Positions 38,035-51,519 are shown, numbered from the stretch's first letter. The stretch: DNA of 64,000 nucleotides from Botryotinia globosa (GCA_014898425.1 RCSZ01000011.1:2181001-2245000); one strand, 5' to 3'. The notes: generated by a model from the sequence alone, not told the origin. Numbers and translations are program-made.

Positions 38035-38905
38035 CCTTTTGAAAGGAGTTAATCGTATATTAATCCATCAAAAATTGTTTTATAATATAGAAAAGCTTCA
38101 TATATATCTCAATTCCAAGTTGTTGAATAATCCTAGATGTTCTCAGCATAGATAAAAATTGATTAATGGATTAAAGGTTGAATTTTGAAAAAGTTACTTA
38201 ATTATATCTATCTGTCTAGAATTGAGGTATTTTAAGTCGATTCTATATTAAATATTTAATCGCATTATAATCATTATATTTACTTCTTTTGTTTTTAATT
38301 TTAATCATAATTTCATAATCAAAATTTTCAAAATGGATATAAAATTAAATAATTATAGAACTCTTTATGATTATAGAATGAATATATTGTTTAATAATTT
38401 TAATAATTAAAAATTATTTAGGATAAATATACTTTAATATTAAGAGTTTAATTAATTATATATATACTCTCCATCTCATTCTTTATACAATTATATTTAA
38501 TATTATTAAATTAAATTTTAACTAATTCGAATTATTCTGAATTTAGATTTTTGAAATATACTGAATTTGAAGTCTTATAGTAATAGTGAGCTCTTTATAT
38601 ATAAATTTTATATATTTACTAGAATATTTATTAGTATACTTGTTAATATTTATTAAATTAATAGGGGGAGGGGGGATACACTCGAATTGAAGTTTTAAAT
38701 CTAAGATATATCAAAAATCCTTATATCAGTTTCAATTTATTTAATTATTTCTCATTTTCAATCATTTATTAATTTTAACTATATCAATTCACTTCAGAAT
38801 ATTAAAAACTATAGTTTTAATTTAAATCTGATTAAAAATGAATTTAATAATTCAAATGATTATATAATTAGTAGATGTAAGATTACTAATTGAAGTAGTT
38901 ATAAA
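38035..38905. repeat. Small AT-rich relic island
   Basis: About 870 bp of very AT-rich DNA sit between ordinary sequence, with long A/T runs like the big island at the right. I found no terminal repeats or target duplication. It is probably a RIP-eroded transposon fragment. Confidence 0.55.
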
Positions 38906-41430
38906 TCAATCCTAAAAACCCCCTATTTCCTATATGGTAGGTAATGAATGGGCAACGTATTCCGTGCATATCAAGCCTACTCAGGTAGCGAATAAATAAA
39001 CATGAACACATAGCAGCGTTAGTAAATTAGTTATGCAGAAGCACTATTATGTAGCCTATCAAGCATACAAGCCACAAATCCCATCATAATCAATACAACT
39101 CTAGCTATACCTGCCCGAGACTGAGTATTCAAGAAAGACTTGAGGGCCCTTTCCTATTAATCGATTGGGCTTAAAAGTGTCAAGAGACTACGTGCCCACG
39201 GCGCCATGTGGTTTGAACCAAAGGCTTGGATTCAGTGTCAAAAACTGAGCAGCTGCGAGATATTGAGCTATTGGGAATTCTTAAAGAGTGAGAAACACCT
39301 GAAGGAAACTATCTAGGGATGTTACTATGGTATATTTTGACCCACATAACCTTATCAGCTTATGAAAGGATTGACATGAAGAGGGTATGCTCCCAAGGCT
39401 TCGGTTGGTGTTTCGTTTTTCAAAGGGCAGGAAAATCTAGTGCACCTATTATATGAAGTCCGTACAGTACTGTATCCTTCTTTTCACTTGCAAGCGAGAA
39501 TAAGTCGGTAGGAAAGACCAGTAAGGCCTCAGCAAAAGGCTTCTGTGGTGTCCCAATACTCAAAAATCATATGGACCAGTGGCGCAGTACTTAAGTCTCC
39601 CAAATTGGTTTCAGGGTCATCAGAACAATAGCAACAGAGCAAATTTAAGATCAACTTGATACCGTGTGTCATCTTACTACAATATCGGATTCAGAAGTAA
39701 GAATTATGAACAACGTAACTCAGCAACTGGTTGATATTGCGATCCAGGAAGTTAAATACAAAGATCTTTGAAAACTTAAGTTTGTGATGATAGCTAAGGT
39801 TACAAAGAGGACCGAGGGCAAGTTTGAACAGGTCAACCTTCTGTCTTTATACTTCGTAGAAACATGGGACATTCTGAATAAGCGGAGTAAAGGACAATCG
39901 TCTAAAGTTGCTTTCCGATTTCCGTAAACATGATTTTGCATTTTTTATTAGGTATAGGTAACGTTGATATCTCAAGATTCAAATTGAGCACCAAATTGCG
40001 GAATAATATTTGCCCGCATGCAAACGCCCTTTTGGGCGAAACTTGATCCAAATTTCAATCCAAATTTCGTAAAGCTACAAGTGCGATAGTCTTTGGATAA
40101 CAATCATCCGAGAAACCTATTGACGGTTGATGGTTTGCTTTGATTGCTGTTCGTGAGGGTCGGACGCTGAAGTGCGCTGTGGGTGGCGAGCATAAAGTAT
40201 CGTGTCGTGCAATAATTTGCTTGAAGAATCTTTCCACGCCAACACACCCTACTGTTGTACCGAAATCCACAAGAGGAAAATGAGTCCAACTCTACCCGAC
40301 ACTATTCCACTAGATCAACGGTAGGGTTAGTATCGGCGTCGAAGGAACCTTTGAATAGTCCGCCCCGCGCTACCGTGGCTATACATAGTACATACCTGCC
40401 AGAAAACGTGGTTCGCAATCAAGGTGGCTGGCTCGGCTGGTAGTTATCACCGCCCTCTCACTCAAGCAACGCCAAGAACCTCGTGTTTGGATTTTAAGCT
40501 TCATTTTGGTGCTAATTGACGGATCGCCAGCCCCCAGAAAAATCAGATGGACGGCTAGAGCCTAGGATGGCATGAAGTCAACAATTAAACTTCGTATGTC
40601 CGGGTCGATGTCGTATATCATTGGCTTAAACCTTGTTCCTCGTATCTAAGTCTCGCACTAACGTCAATCCATCGAAGCTTCGGGTAGCATCTTTAACCTC
40701 ATTCTGCGTCGTGTCGTATCGGCAGTGCCGATACGACACATACGAGATATCAAGAATTTTCTCTCAGCATGACCCAGCTTGCAATTGTCATGACCGAAGA
40801 AAAAATTGGTCAAATTGGCTCCTTTTCAAGAAGGAATTTGAATTCGTTTTCATATTTGAGAAGATTATAATTGGGGAAATAGAGTTTTAACCTATTGAAT
40901 TGCTCTGACAGACGGTTCCAAGAAGAAACACTGTCTCATTCTTTGGATATCAAAATTTGATCCGGCGAGTCCGGGTGTAGCATTTTGGTGCTCGGCATTT
41001 TCTATCCGTCGCGAGCTCAGACATTCAGATCCCCACAAACATCTCTTTTCGTCAAGCCATCCGTACGAGAACCAAGACTTTTAGTAACGTGGTTGTGTAC
41101 CAGGGCTCAGATCGCTCTTCATGACAATGACGTCTAGGCCAGACATATTTTGGGCAGACCCCTTCTTTTGAGATCAGCGGATAAGCTAGACTCCCCGATT
41201 CCGAATCTAGCACAATCGAATAACTGGTTCTGGAATGTCGGCCGTCGGCTATGTGAACTTTATTCAATCTCAAAATCCTAATCAGGTCATTTTCTTTGCT
41301 AAATATCTATTTTTGGTATGAGGCTCTGGGTCGGTATGACTTTGAAGGCAAGAATGTGTTGGCTAAAGCAATTCTCGGGAAACTATTGGAACCATTGAAC
41401 AGGTACGAGTTATTGTGGGTGGCCCTTCGG
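38906..41430. other. 2.5-kb intergenic, nothing coding recognised
   Basis: Only chance frames were seen. A strong palindrome is listed separately at 40,711-40,739. The DNA is otherwise ordinary in composition. Confidence 0.5.
40711..40739. repeat. Perfect 14-bp-arm palindrome
   Basis: The arms GTGTCGTATCGGCA and TGCCGATACGACAC are exact complements around one central G. It could be a dimeric-regulator site or a cruciform-forming sequence. No gene is adjacent: the next start is 855 bp to the right. Confidence 0.9.
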
Positions 41431-41437
41431 TAAGTAG

Positions 41438-41444
41438 TATATAA
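41438..41444 (+). promoter_or_regulatory. Candidate TATA box for the cysteine-repeat gene
   Basis: TATATAA lies 150 bp upstream of the ATG at 41,594 in a CT-rich setting, a plausible core promoter position. It is supported by position only. Confidence 0.4.
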
Positions 41445-41593
41445 TGTGTCGACTTCTTCCTCGAAACTTATGATATCAAGCAATCAATTCATCACGTACT
41501 TTACGATCACTTCTTTAAAAGTATCCAAATCCGCATCTTCGATCCGACTCAACAACACCAGATTAACAAGGAATAATACAATTTCAAATCGAA

Positions 41594-43114
41594 ATGCATT
41601 TCCAAGATATTGCATTCGCTCTCTATGTAACTGGAGCATTCGCTGCACCAGCTGCGTTGAAATCTAGAGATACATGCTCTGATACCTGCAACACTGAGTA
41701 CAACACCTGCCGAAATGCTCCAGGTGCGAACCGATCCACTTGTGCTTCCAACTATACATCATGCCTCGGATATTCTCCGTATGACAGCAATGGGTCTTTC
41801 GTCACCCCAACTGCTTGCTCCTCATCAGTAGCATCAACTACAGATTTATCTACTACATCATTTGTTACAACGGATATTTGTGTCTCCCAATGTAACGCAT
41901 CATTCAACACCTGCCGAAGTGCTCCAGGTGCGAACCAATCCACTTGTGCTTCCAACTATGCATCATGCCTCGGATATTCTCCGTATGACAGCAATGGATC
42001 TCTCGTCACTCCAACTGCTTGCTCCTCGTCAGTAGCATCAACTACAGCTTCAACCGTTATAACATTACCTACAGCTGATGCTTGTGTCTCCCAATGTAAC
42101 GCATCATTCAACACCTGCCGAAGTGCTCCAGGTGCGAATCAATCCACTTGTGCTTCCAACTATGCATCATGCCTCGGATATTCCCCATATGACAGCAATG
42201 GATCTCTCGTCACCCCAACTGCTTGCTCAGTAGCATCATCAACCACTACTCAAGCTGCTTCGTCTGCTACTGCTACGGCTGACGCTTGTGTGTCTAAATG
42301 CAACGACTCATACAACTCATGTCGATCTGCTCCAGATGCTAACAGAGCTACATGTGCATCTGAGTATGCCACATGTCTTGGATATTCCCCATATGACAGC
42401 AATGGATCTCTCGTCACCCCAACTGCTTGCTCAGTAGCATCATCAACCACTACTCAAGCCGCTTCGTCTGCTACTGCTACGGCTGACGCTTGTGTTTCTA
42501 AATGCAACGACTCATACAACTCATGTCGATCTGCTCCAGATGCTAACAGAGCTACATGTGCATCTGAATATGCCACATGTCTTGGATATGTACCTTTTGA
42601 CAACAGCGGATCCCTCGTTACTCCTACCGCATGCTCAAGTAGCGCCGTTCCTACAACAAATGCACCAAGTTCAACACAAGCCCCTCAAGCTTCCGGGACC
42701 CCTTCTCCAGATCAAACCTCAATTGTAGAGGGTGTCGAATGGACTATCAAGCAATTGATCAGATACTGTTCCGAAGATGGAACTGGATGTGATTACAACT
42801 TTGCCATCTCCTACAATGATGAGCGACCTGATGAGAGATGTACCGTCATTCGTACGCCAGGAAGTGGTGCTACTACCGAGTCCTGGTATGGAATTCCATG
42901 TACTGCAGGGTCTGTAAACACCATCTCTTGGGGAGTTTCTGAGCAGTTTGGTGCTGAAAATGCTTTTGCTGTTTTGACTGTCACCAACAACGAAGAAAAG
43001 ACAAATGGTTACTTTGGTGTCGCGAATGTGAACGGAAACCCAGTCACTCCTTCAAGTCCAGCTGGATCCGGCAACTTTGGAGACATTGGTCCTGAGCCAG
43101 TTTATGTCTTCTAA
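41594..43114 (+). CDS. Secreted six-cysteine tandem-repeat protein, 506 residues
   Basis: This intronless gene starts MHFQDIAFALYVTGAFAAPA, a signal peptide. Five repeats follow, with first cysteines at residues 28, 96, 164, 232 and 300: an exact 68-residue (204-bp) period. Each repeat has the pattern C-x3-C-x6-C-x10-C-x6-C-x17-C, with conserved CxxxCNxSxNxCRSAPxAN and CLGYSPYDSNGSLVTPTAC, joined by 20-residue Ser/Thr/Ala linkers (likely O-glycosylated). After a Pro/Ser/Thr linker, a C-terminal domain of about 130 residues (from VEGVEWTIKQLIRYCSEDG) carries four cysteines and resembles small secreted beta-sandwich proteins of plant-associated fungi. Repeats 4 and 5 are almost identical in DNA, so duplication is recent. 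It may be a cell-wall or effector-like protein; this is inference. Confidence 0.9.
   Translation: MHFQDIAFALYVTGAFAAPAALKSRDTCSDTCNTEYNTCRNAPGANRSTCASNYTSCLGYSPYDSNGSFVTPTACSSSVASTTDLSTTSFVTTDICVSQCNASFNTCRSAPGANQSTCASNYASCLGYSPYDSNGSLVTPTACSSSVASTTASTVITLPTADACVSQCNASFNTCRSAPGANQSTCASNYASCLGYSPYDSNGSLVTPTACSVASSTTTQAASSATATADACVSKCNDSYNSCRSAPDANRATCASEYATCLGYSPYDSNGSLVTPTACSVASSTTTQAASSATATADACVSKCNDSYNSCRSAPDANRATCASEYATCLGYVPFDNSGSLVTPTACSSSAVPTTNAPSSTQAPQASGTPSPDQTSIVEGVEWTIKQLIRYCSEDGTGCDYNFAISYNDERPDERCTVIRTPGSGATTESWYGIPCTAGSVNTISWGVSEQFGAENAFAVLTVTNNEEKTNGYFGVANVNGNPVTPSSPAGSGNFGDIGPEPVYVF
41677..42634 (+). repeat. Five 204-bp intragenic tandem repeats
   Basis: This is the DNA of the five cysteine modules. 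Spacing is exactly 204 bp throughout with no indel. Units 4 and 5 differ by only a few bases, while unit 1 is the most diverged. Confidence 0.92.
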
Positions 43115-44090
43115 GAGATCGATTGCTTTTCTGTTTTTATGGCGATTTGGAGATGAATTGATGAACGATGATATACATGTTTTGCATTAATGTATGATAA
43201 CACATTCCTTTATGTATTTTTGTGTGAGCGGCATTGGGATGACAGGAGATGAGGAACTACCTTGCATAGAGCACACTCATTAGATATAATCGTTAGATAT
43301 AATTATTAGACATAATCAATAACCTTTTTTGCATTTAGCTAAATGGCTCCCTTCGATCGAATTTTGGATTAATGACTAAACCCTCCTTCCCGCATGTCTC
43401 TTTTTGAATGCTCTACCCGTTATGTATGATAAAAAAGGTATGATTAGACTTGTCACTGTTTCATACATCCAACTTGTGGCCACAATGGCTATCTTAGATC
43501 AAGGTACAGCTTGCCAGATCACTTTCCACTCTCACATTATCCCCCACTCTTCATGTATTCGGGTAGCTCTATTGTCTGACATGAAATAATACACATCCCC
43601 GCTTACACACTTGATGGCACATTTTTTTTAGATGCTTGGCTTGTAGCTGAGCTCATTGCATAGAGTGCTACCATCCATTCAAAGATCACAATAAGCGTCG
43701 GAGGTTGTTCATTATAATATTGCAGTCAGTCGACTCGAGATAATCTTACATTAAATGAGTCTTTGTGTTCCTTCTAGAAGATCTAGTTGGGTTTAAATTC
43801 AGATCAAGATTTGTCAAGCCGGTTGCCATTCCTTGGCATTGAAAAGATATTTATAGGAGGATCAAGAGAGCTTCCATCGCCTTAGCCTTGGGGGTTTGAA
43901 TCTAATGCAAGTACCTGAGATTAAGCTAGTGGAAGTGCGTTGTAGATGAAGTATTATTCACCTTGAGTAGAGAGAAGTAAGATTTAATAGAAGAGAATGC
44001 TTGCCTGAGGAGATTTATGAAATTGTGGAGAATCAACTGGCATATTATCAGTGAGAGTCAAATCGACGTTAAAGATCTACAGTGCTTTTA
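43115..44090. other. Intergenic border to the AT island
   Basis: This is the 3' flank of the secreted-protein gene. Composition is ordinary until about 44,090, where it becomes strongly AT-rich. No gene was seen. Confidence 0.55.
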
Positions 44091-45497
44091 GAATATCATA
44101 TATAAAATAAACCTTCTCTATAATAACAAAGTAAATATTCGAGACAAAGAGAAATTCAATGTAAATTCCTATATAAATTATATATATATATATTACAATA
44201 TTAATAATATATTTATTACTAATAATATATTTTATTCGTTAGTAATAAATTGAATTAATACTTTTTATAACTAATTTATTATTGAATTTCAATAAACAAA
44301 AAGAAAATATAGATTAAGAAAAGAAAATAAAAGAAATAAATGTAAGAGTTAAAAGAAGAAGGGAAATAAGTAGGGGAGTTAGAAGATGAGGATAAATAGA
44401 GAAACTAAAAAATAAATAAAAAATATTTAATGAAAGTTTAAAAAGGAAAGTATTAATTCGAGAAGGATACGAAAGACGTAGTACTCACGTATTATAGATT
44501 CTATATGCCTAATTATATTCTATCTAAAGAGCTAGCTATATAGGAAAGTAGTAGGTCTTATATAGACACTATTGAAAGAGTTAGTCTCTTTCGCATTCGC
44601 TTAATTCCCTTTGATATAGTAGTCATTATATTAAAGTCATTCCCTTAAAGTGAATACTCTTATAATTAGAAATTTTGAATAACTTTAATATATAAATTTA
44701 TTAATTATTAATCGAATTCAATAAATAAACTTTCAACTTTATTTGTGAAATTTAAGAAATTTCACTAAAACCCTATTAATCAGAATAAATTTTATAATAA
44801 ATAAATTTTAAATTAATCATTTTAATTTATTAAAACAATCCTTTCAATATAAAATTGATTATCTAAGATTTTATTATAATTAACAAAAGAATCACATTAC
44901 TAATATAAGGGTTATATGAAATAAAAGAGATAATACTTAGGATTAGGTGACAAGGGCCAATATAATAATCCTTGCTTATCTAATCTATACTAAGCTAATT
45001 TAGTATATATATATATATAATATATACTAAAAGTATAATAAATACTGTTAATAAAATAATATTTTGTTTTAAAGCAAAAGCAAAAGTATATTTAGTATGT
45101 ATATTCTACTAAAAATATATATATATAATCATTTTCAGAAATTCTAATTAGTTTTATTGATACCTTTTATTTAATATTTATTGATTCTATTTCGTTTTTT
45201 TTTAAAAACAAATCAAATATTTAATCATTTTTTCTTCTCCTTTTCTATATTATATTCTTTTACATATAATTCATTTAGAACCTAGTTTGAATTTTATAGA
45301 ATTCTTTATATAAAAAAGCGATAATAAGAATCTTATATAGAATTCGAGATAAATTCGAGATATATAATATTAATAATTAAATATATTTTTATAAACTTAA
45401 ATAACTCGATTTAATAAAGTAAATATTCAATTTTTTCTAATATTTTGAATAGATTTACAAATTATTGCTTGGTTTTTGTATTTTTGTCTATAATACT

Positions 45498-45651
45498 TGT
45501 CAAGGTACGGGTAAAGACTTATATTGTATCATAAGGGTTCTAAGTGCTATGAAAGATTGAGGCCCTATTATAGGAAGTAGGGCACGCTAAGGGCACGCTA
45601 AGAGTTCGTGCCTAAGGCACGAAGGCAACGTAGTTGGCGCCGTGATAATAC
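45498..45651 (+). repeat. 154-bp dispersed repeat, copy 1 (less eroded)
   Basis: It begins TGTCAAGG and ends in TTGGCGCCGTGATAATAC. It shares its whole length with 57,172-57,325. This copy keeps its G+C: a direct duplication AGGGCACGCTA and a hairpin TTCGTGCC-TAA-GGCACGAA (45,605-45,623). The TGGCGCCGT string looks like a primer-binding site next to a retrotransposon LTR, so this may be an LTR remnant. That is inference. Confidence 0.75.
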
Positions 45652-45950
45652 TAGATATATTATATCTTTAATATAATCTTAACAAAATATATTCTTTAAT
45701 TTTTTTTAAAAATTATTTATATTATTAATCGAAATAATATTCTGTAAATATAATTGTGAATTTAATTATATTAATCGTTTTAAATATTATAGATTTATAT
45801 CTAATATTATTAATAGGTTTTATTGGATATATTTTGATTACTTGTTTTGCTATTAATTCAGATCTAATTTTTAAACATGATATTTTTAATAATTTTATAA
45901 TTATTTTTATTGCAATATTGAATGATTTCTTAATTCTAGATTTATATATT

Positions 45951-46110
45951 GTGAGGGCGCACAGACCCTCCCTGCACGTGACCGGCTATACTAGCCATTT
46001 TAGCTAGTCTTTTCAAGTATAAGTTGAAAGCCTCGCTTTCAACTTCCTCTTAGATCTTTATTAATAACTAAACCATTAAAACGATTCCTTTTCAGTTTAT
46101 AATCCTTACA
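45951..46110 (+). repeat. Left LTR of gypsy element
   Basis: It starts TGTGAGGGCG and ends CCTTACA (TG...CA). It aligns along its length with 54,320-54,480. It contains short stems (GGCTA/TAGCC, GTTGAAAGC/GCTTTCAAC). Confidence 0.88.
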
Positions 46111-46937
46111 GAGTTATTAATCATTCTTCAAATTGAATAGAAATTATTTGTATATGGAGTATATATAAAACAAATCTGAATCGTTTTAAAATTATAATAA
46201 CTTATAATACTATTTAGGTAAATTTTGAGTTATTTATAGATTTTATATAATAAGATTAAGTTAATAAAGAAATAATTATTAGGAATATAAGATTATAAGA
46301 ATTAATAAAATCAGAGATACTATTCAATTTATTATTCTTTAAACGAAATAAAACTCTTCAATTAAAACAAATAATAATTGAAAAAGTATATATAAAAGAA
46401 GCTATTAAACAAGGAAAATAATTAAAAGTAAATACAAATTAAAATGAGAAAGAAATGAATTATTTAAATCTTTGAATTCGATTTGAGGAAACAGTTATTA
46501 TAAGCTTTCAAAAAACAAATTATCTAAACCTCCGAATTCAATTCGAGGAAAAAGCTAGTATGAATTTTCAAAGAGGAAATCAAATTAAAAATTCCTTATT
46601 ATTCGAAATAAGCGAATTTGAAATTTTTATTTCAATATATTTTTATTTATTAATTATTATTGATTGTTATTATTAAATTAATTTATAAAAAGATATAAAT
46701 AGTCAAGTTGCTATAAGATAAAGGGATTTCTTATTCTATTTAAATATATTGAAAGAATTATAGAAGATTATAGTCCAATAAAAGAGATAATTAGAGGTAT
46801 GGATTGAAAAGGATAAAAAAAGAGAAACAAAAATGATAATAATAGAATATCAATTAATAATATTTATATATGGTATTTCGATTGATAATATTGTAAGATT
46901 TAATAATCTATAATTCTTTGTAGATGAAAGAATCTTT

Positions 46938-47160
46938 ATGGATATTAGATTAAGTAAATTATTATTATTAAATATCCAAAATATATTAATTATTATTGGT
47001 GTTAGTATTTCATTTATATTGTTTGTAGGATTCTTTTGGGATAAATTTAGGATTAGAGTATCTTTATTTTTTGAAGGAGGGAAGATTGATGTTAGATTGT
47101 GGATTATGGAGTTAAAAGATTATTTTGTATTAGAAGGTATTTTCGATGTTATATAATAGG
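46938..47160 (+). pseudogene. Gag remnant of gypsy element
   Basis: A frame of about 72 residues ends in SLFFEGGKIDVRLWIMELKD plus YFVLEGIFDVI. This resembles the start of fungal gypsy Gag domains, where FDGxxxxLxxFLxxLxxYF precedes the capsid fold. The rest of gag (to about 48,300) is too eroded to align. Confidence 0.5.
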
Positions 47161-48779
47161 TAGTATTAGTAAGAAATTATATTGATGGAGGTATTAAAAA
47201 ACGAATCATATTAGTATAACTATATAGTAATCTTTTAATTATTATAAAATTCGAGAATTGGAATTTTTTAAAAGATTGATTATTCAGTTAATATAATTTC
47301 ATTAATATAGATCTAGAAGTTAATCTTCAGATAGTAAAAGTTATTATATTCGAAAAACAAATAATATAAAACTTTAATAATTATTTTGAATCAATTCTTT
47401 AAGATGTTTTGTAGATATATAAGAATCAAATAATAATTATATATTATTTTATAAAATTAATTAAATCTATTTTTTTATACATCTATATAGATTATAACAA
47501 AATACTATCTACAATATTTAAAAAACTAAAAACAATAGTATAAAATATAGAGAATTTCCTATATATACAAAAACAATTATTTCCAATTAATAATAAGCAA
47601 ATAAGATTTAAAAAAGAAAGAAAATCAAATGAGGATATATAATATAATATTTTCAATTCAATTAGATTTAATAATAATTTATATAAAAAAAAAAGAAAAG
47701 AGATAAAATTTCCCAAAATCTTAGTGGAATAAAGAAAAAGATATAAAAAAAATAAAATATATTTTAAATATAAAAAAGTAGGTTATTGAATTAATAATTA
47801 CAAGAATTAATTAATTAATAAAAAAGAAAATAAACAATTAAAAAACGATAACTTTTTTTGATGATAGGAGTATTGAAACAAAAGGGGGGTAATCATTTTA
47901 GAGAAAATTATATTAAATTAAAAAGAAATCTAGGAAAATCTTCAATTATTATTATAAAAAAAAACAAAAATTTATATAACTATTGATTATCAAATTCAAT
48001 ATAAAAAATAATAATCTAATATCAAATACCCATTGTTATATAATCAATATACTCAAATCGAATTGAAAAAATATTATTAATATTAGTTCTAATATAAAAA
48101 AAAGAATTATAGCAATTAATAGTATTAGGATTATATGATATAGGATTATCAATAGAAATAAAAAATCAATTATATTAATACTATAATTATAAGAATATTA
48201 TAGATTTCCTTTAATTATTAAATATAAAAAACCTTTTTCAAATAATAATTATTATTTATTTAAATAAAAACAAAAATAAAATATTATTTATAGTAATTAT
48301 CAATTTTATCATAATAACGAATTTCATTTCTTTAGAGATAATAAAACAAATCTAGTATAAAAAATTAAATATATATTATTTATCAATTAAAAATATAAAT
48401 AAGAATATTTTAAAATTAGTATTTATTTCAATTTATAAGAAAATCAATTTCGAATATTTATTAATCAAAAGCAATATATTATTAAAATTCAGAGTTATAT
48501 TATTAAAAATAGATAATATTATATTCGAATTTCTATAATTTCAATAATATAATTTAAAAATAGATTGGAGGTTAGACAAAATATTCAATAATAATAATTT
48601 AGAATTACAAATTATATTAAATATATTTGATTTCTTGAATCTTATATATAATATAATTAAAAAAGTAGAAACTATATTAGAAAAGGATACAATTATAGTG
48701 GTACTATTATTTCTAATACTTATAAATAATAATAGAATAGATTATATAATTATTCAAAAAGTATTTAGAAAAATCCCAG

Positions 48780-49570
48780 ATATATATTTGAAATATTCTT
48801 TATTATTCAATAAAAAAAAAATAGAAAAATTATTACTCTATAAACCCGAAATTAATTATAAAATTGTTTTCTAAAAAGATTATTAATCAAAATTTGGGTT
48901 ACTATATAATTTATTCAAGTATAAACTTAAAATGCTTAGGAAATATATTATAAAAATACTTACATTAGAATTTATAAAATTATCAAAATCAAAAGTAAAA
49001 ATATTGTTTTTGTTTATATATAAAAAAAACATTAAGGAATTATATTTATATATAGATTTTAAAGATATAAACAATAGTATAATATCAAATTAATATTCTA
49101 TTCTATTTATTTTAGAAATATTAAACCATCTTAAAAAAACAAAAGTATTTATAAAACTTAATCTATATAAAATCTACAACTTAATAAGAATTCACCCAGA
49201 TAATAAATAAAAAATAGTTTTCCATATATATTTTAGATTATTCGAATATTTAGTATTATTATTTGATTTATATAATACTCCAGTCATTTTTCAAGTATAT
49301 ATCAATTAATGTCTATAAGAATTCATTAATAAATTGATTATTATATATTTGAATAATATCTTAATCTACTCGAAAAATAAAGAAGATTATAAATCTCATA
49401 TAAAACAAATCTTAAAGAAACTATTAGAATAAAAATTATTCTACAAATTTGAAAAATACTAATTCAATATAAAAAAAATGAAATTCCTAAACTATATTAT
49501 CTCAAATAAAAAAATTGTTATAAATCAAGCTAAAATTGATTTAATTATAAAATAATTAATATTAAAGTTA
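48780..49570 (+). pseudogene. Gypsy reverse transcriptase remnant
   Basis: The plus-strand frame still shows the order of a Ty3/gypsy RT: LLFNKKKIEKLLLYKPEINY, KYIIKILTLEFIKLSKS, LYLYIDFKDIN, KVFIKLNLYKIYNLIRIHPD, FEYLVLLFDLYNTPVIFQ, INKLIIIYLNNILIYSKN and MKFLNYIISNKK. The catalytic YxDD is now YLNN, and Gln/Arg/Trp positions have become stops, so the enzyme is dead. Confidence 0.88.
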
Positions 49571-50639
49571 ATATAAAAAATACTATTATTTCTAAGGTTT
49601 TATAATTTCTATAAATAGTTTATATTTAATTATAGTAATATTACATTATTAATAATAAATAGTACAAAAAAAGGGAAAAAGTTTAAATAAACTAAAAATT
49701 GTGAAAAAGTTTTTAATATATTTAAAATCGTTTTTACCAAAACCCCATTACTATATCATTTTATTATAATATTAACCTGTTTTTTAGAAACAGATATATC
49801 TATTAAAGTATTATATAAAATATTATTATAAATCCAAAAAGATATATATAAATATTTAATTACATTTTATTCCTAAAAGCTAATATTAATAAAAATGAAC
49901 TATATAATATTCGATTAAGAATTATTTATAATAATAAAATCTATTAAATACTAATATTATTTTCTAAAAGGAGTTTAATATCAAATAATCATTATCTTTA
50001 ATTATAATAATTTAAAGCATTTTATAACCTTTAGAATCCTTATAAAAAGATAAGCTAAATAAATAATAATATTATTAATAATCGATTATATTATTGTATA
50101 TAAACCGGAAAAAAAAAACCCCACCGATAACCCCTTAAGAAGAGTGGATTATTAATATAAGACAATAAAACCAATGTTTTTTCTAAAACTATAAAAACAA
50201 ATTATAGATTTATTACTATTATTAGATAGTCAATCTAATATACTATACCTAATTAAAAATATTATAAAAAGGAAAATCAAGAAAGGCATATTATATACAC
50301 TTAAAAAATTATAAGAAATGAATAAGAATTGTATTGATACAAAGAAAATCGAATTCCTTGTTATACTTCAAATTAAAAAAATATTAAAAAAAAACCTAAA
50401 TGATACCCAAAAAAGCCTAAAGTAATAACTAAATCTCATCAACTCAATTTAATACTATCAACAATTACACCCTAATTCAATAGAAATTCAATTTAGTTTA
50501 AAAGAAGGATTATAATATTATAATAAAATAAGATTATTTATTCTAATAAATAAAATATTATAAAAAAATCTGATAAAAGAATTCTATAACTCCCCAATCA
50601 CAAAATATTTCAATAAAAACAAAACAATTAAAACAATAA

Positions 50640-51350
50640 AAAGAATATTGTATTAATAAAAAATAAATATAAATATCAAAGATTATATATACTTATACCT
50701 AATTTGTTAATACAATAAATCATTATATATAATAACTATAGAAAAACTAATTTCAATATCTATCCCAAATAAACTATAGAAAGGTATAATATTGGATTTA
50801 ATTACAAATCTATTAATATCAAAATCCAAAGCAAATTTCAATAATAAAAAAAAAGGAAATATACAATTATATTTTATTTATAATATCATATTAAATATAA
50901 CTTATAAAATAACAAAAAAAACAAAATTCCTATTATACAAAAGAAATATAATATTAATTCAATTTACTCACCTTTTTTTAAAAGAAATATTTGTAAAACA
51001 CAAAATACCAAATTCTATTATTACGGACAAAACAGGTTTATTTATAAATGTATTTTGGGCAATATTTATAAAATATTTAAATACAATTTAAAAATTGTTT
51101 ATAATATTCTATCCACAAATAAATAGTTCAATTAAAAAGTTAAATCAAATTATAAAAGTATATCTTAAAATATATATTAATTATAAACAAAACAATTGGA
51201 TAGATTTATTATATTTGGTAGAATATATATATAATTTGATTTCCATTTTAAATATCAAGTTATTGTTTTTTGAGGTAAATAAAAAAAATATCCTATTATT
51301 TCAAATTATTGTAATCACAAATAAAAAACCAAAAGATGTAAAATAATTAG
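50640..51350 (+). pseudogene. Gypsy integrase remnant
   Basis: The frames MDLITNLLISKSK ... FLKEIFVKHKIPNSIITDKT ... VFWAIFIKYLNT (50,792-51,091) and YPQINSSIKKLNQIIKVYLK ... NNWIDLLYLVEYIYN (51,095-51,346) match the integrase core. Asp of SIITD (second catalytic Asp) remains. The conserved Glu of the HPQTDGQTE region is replaced. Confidence 0.85.
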
Positions 51351-51519
51351 TAAAAAAATTGAAAGAATTATATTAATAATTAATAAAAGATTTAATATAT
51401 ATATAAGATATACAAACAAAATATTATAATGCAAAATATTGTTTATTATTATTCAATATTAGAAATTAAATATAATTATTTTACAAAAATCTAATAACAA
51501 ATCAAAAATATAAAAAGCT

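Noticed and set aside
41752..42450. Minus-strand frames opposite the cysteine-repeat gene
   Set aside because: Shadow frames that repeat with the 204-bp period; the plus frame carries the cysteine pattern and signal peptide.
45756..46007. 83-residue hydrophobic frame left of the gypsy element
   Set aside because: Runs into the LTR, and its Ile/Leu/Phe content follows from AT composition.
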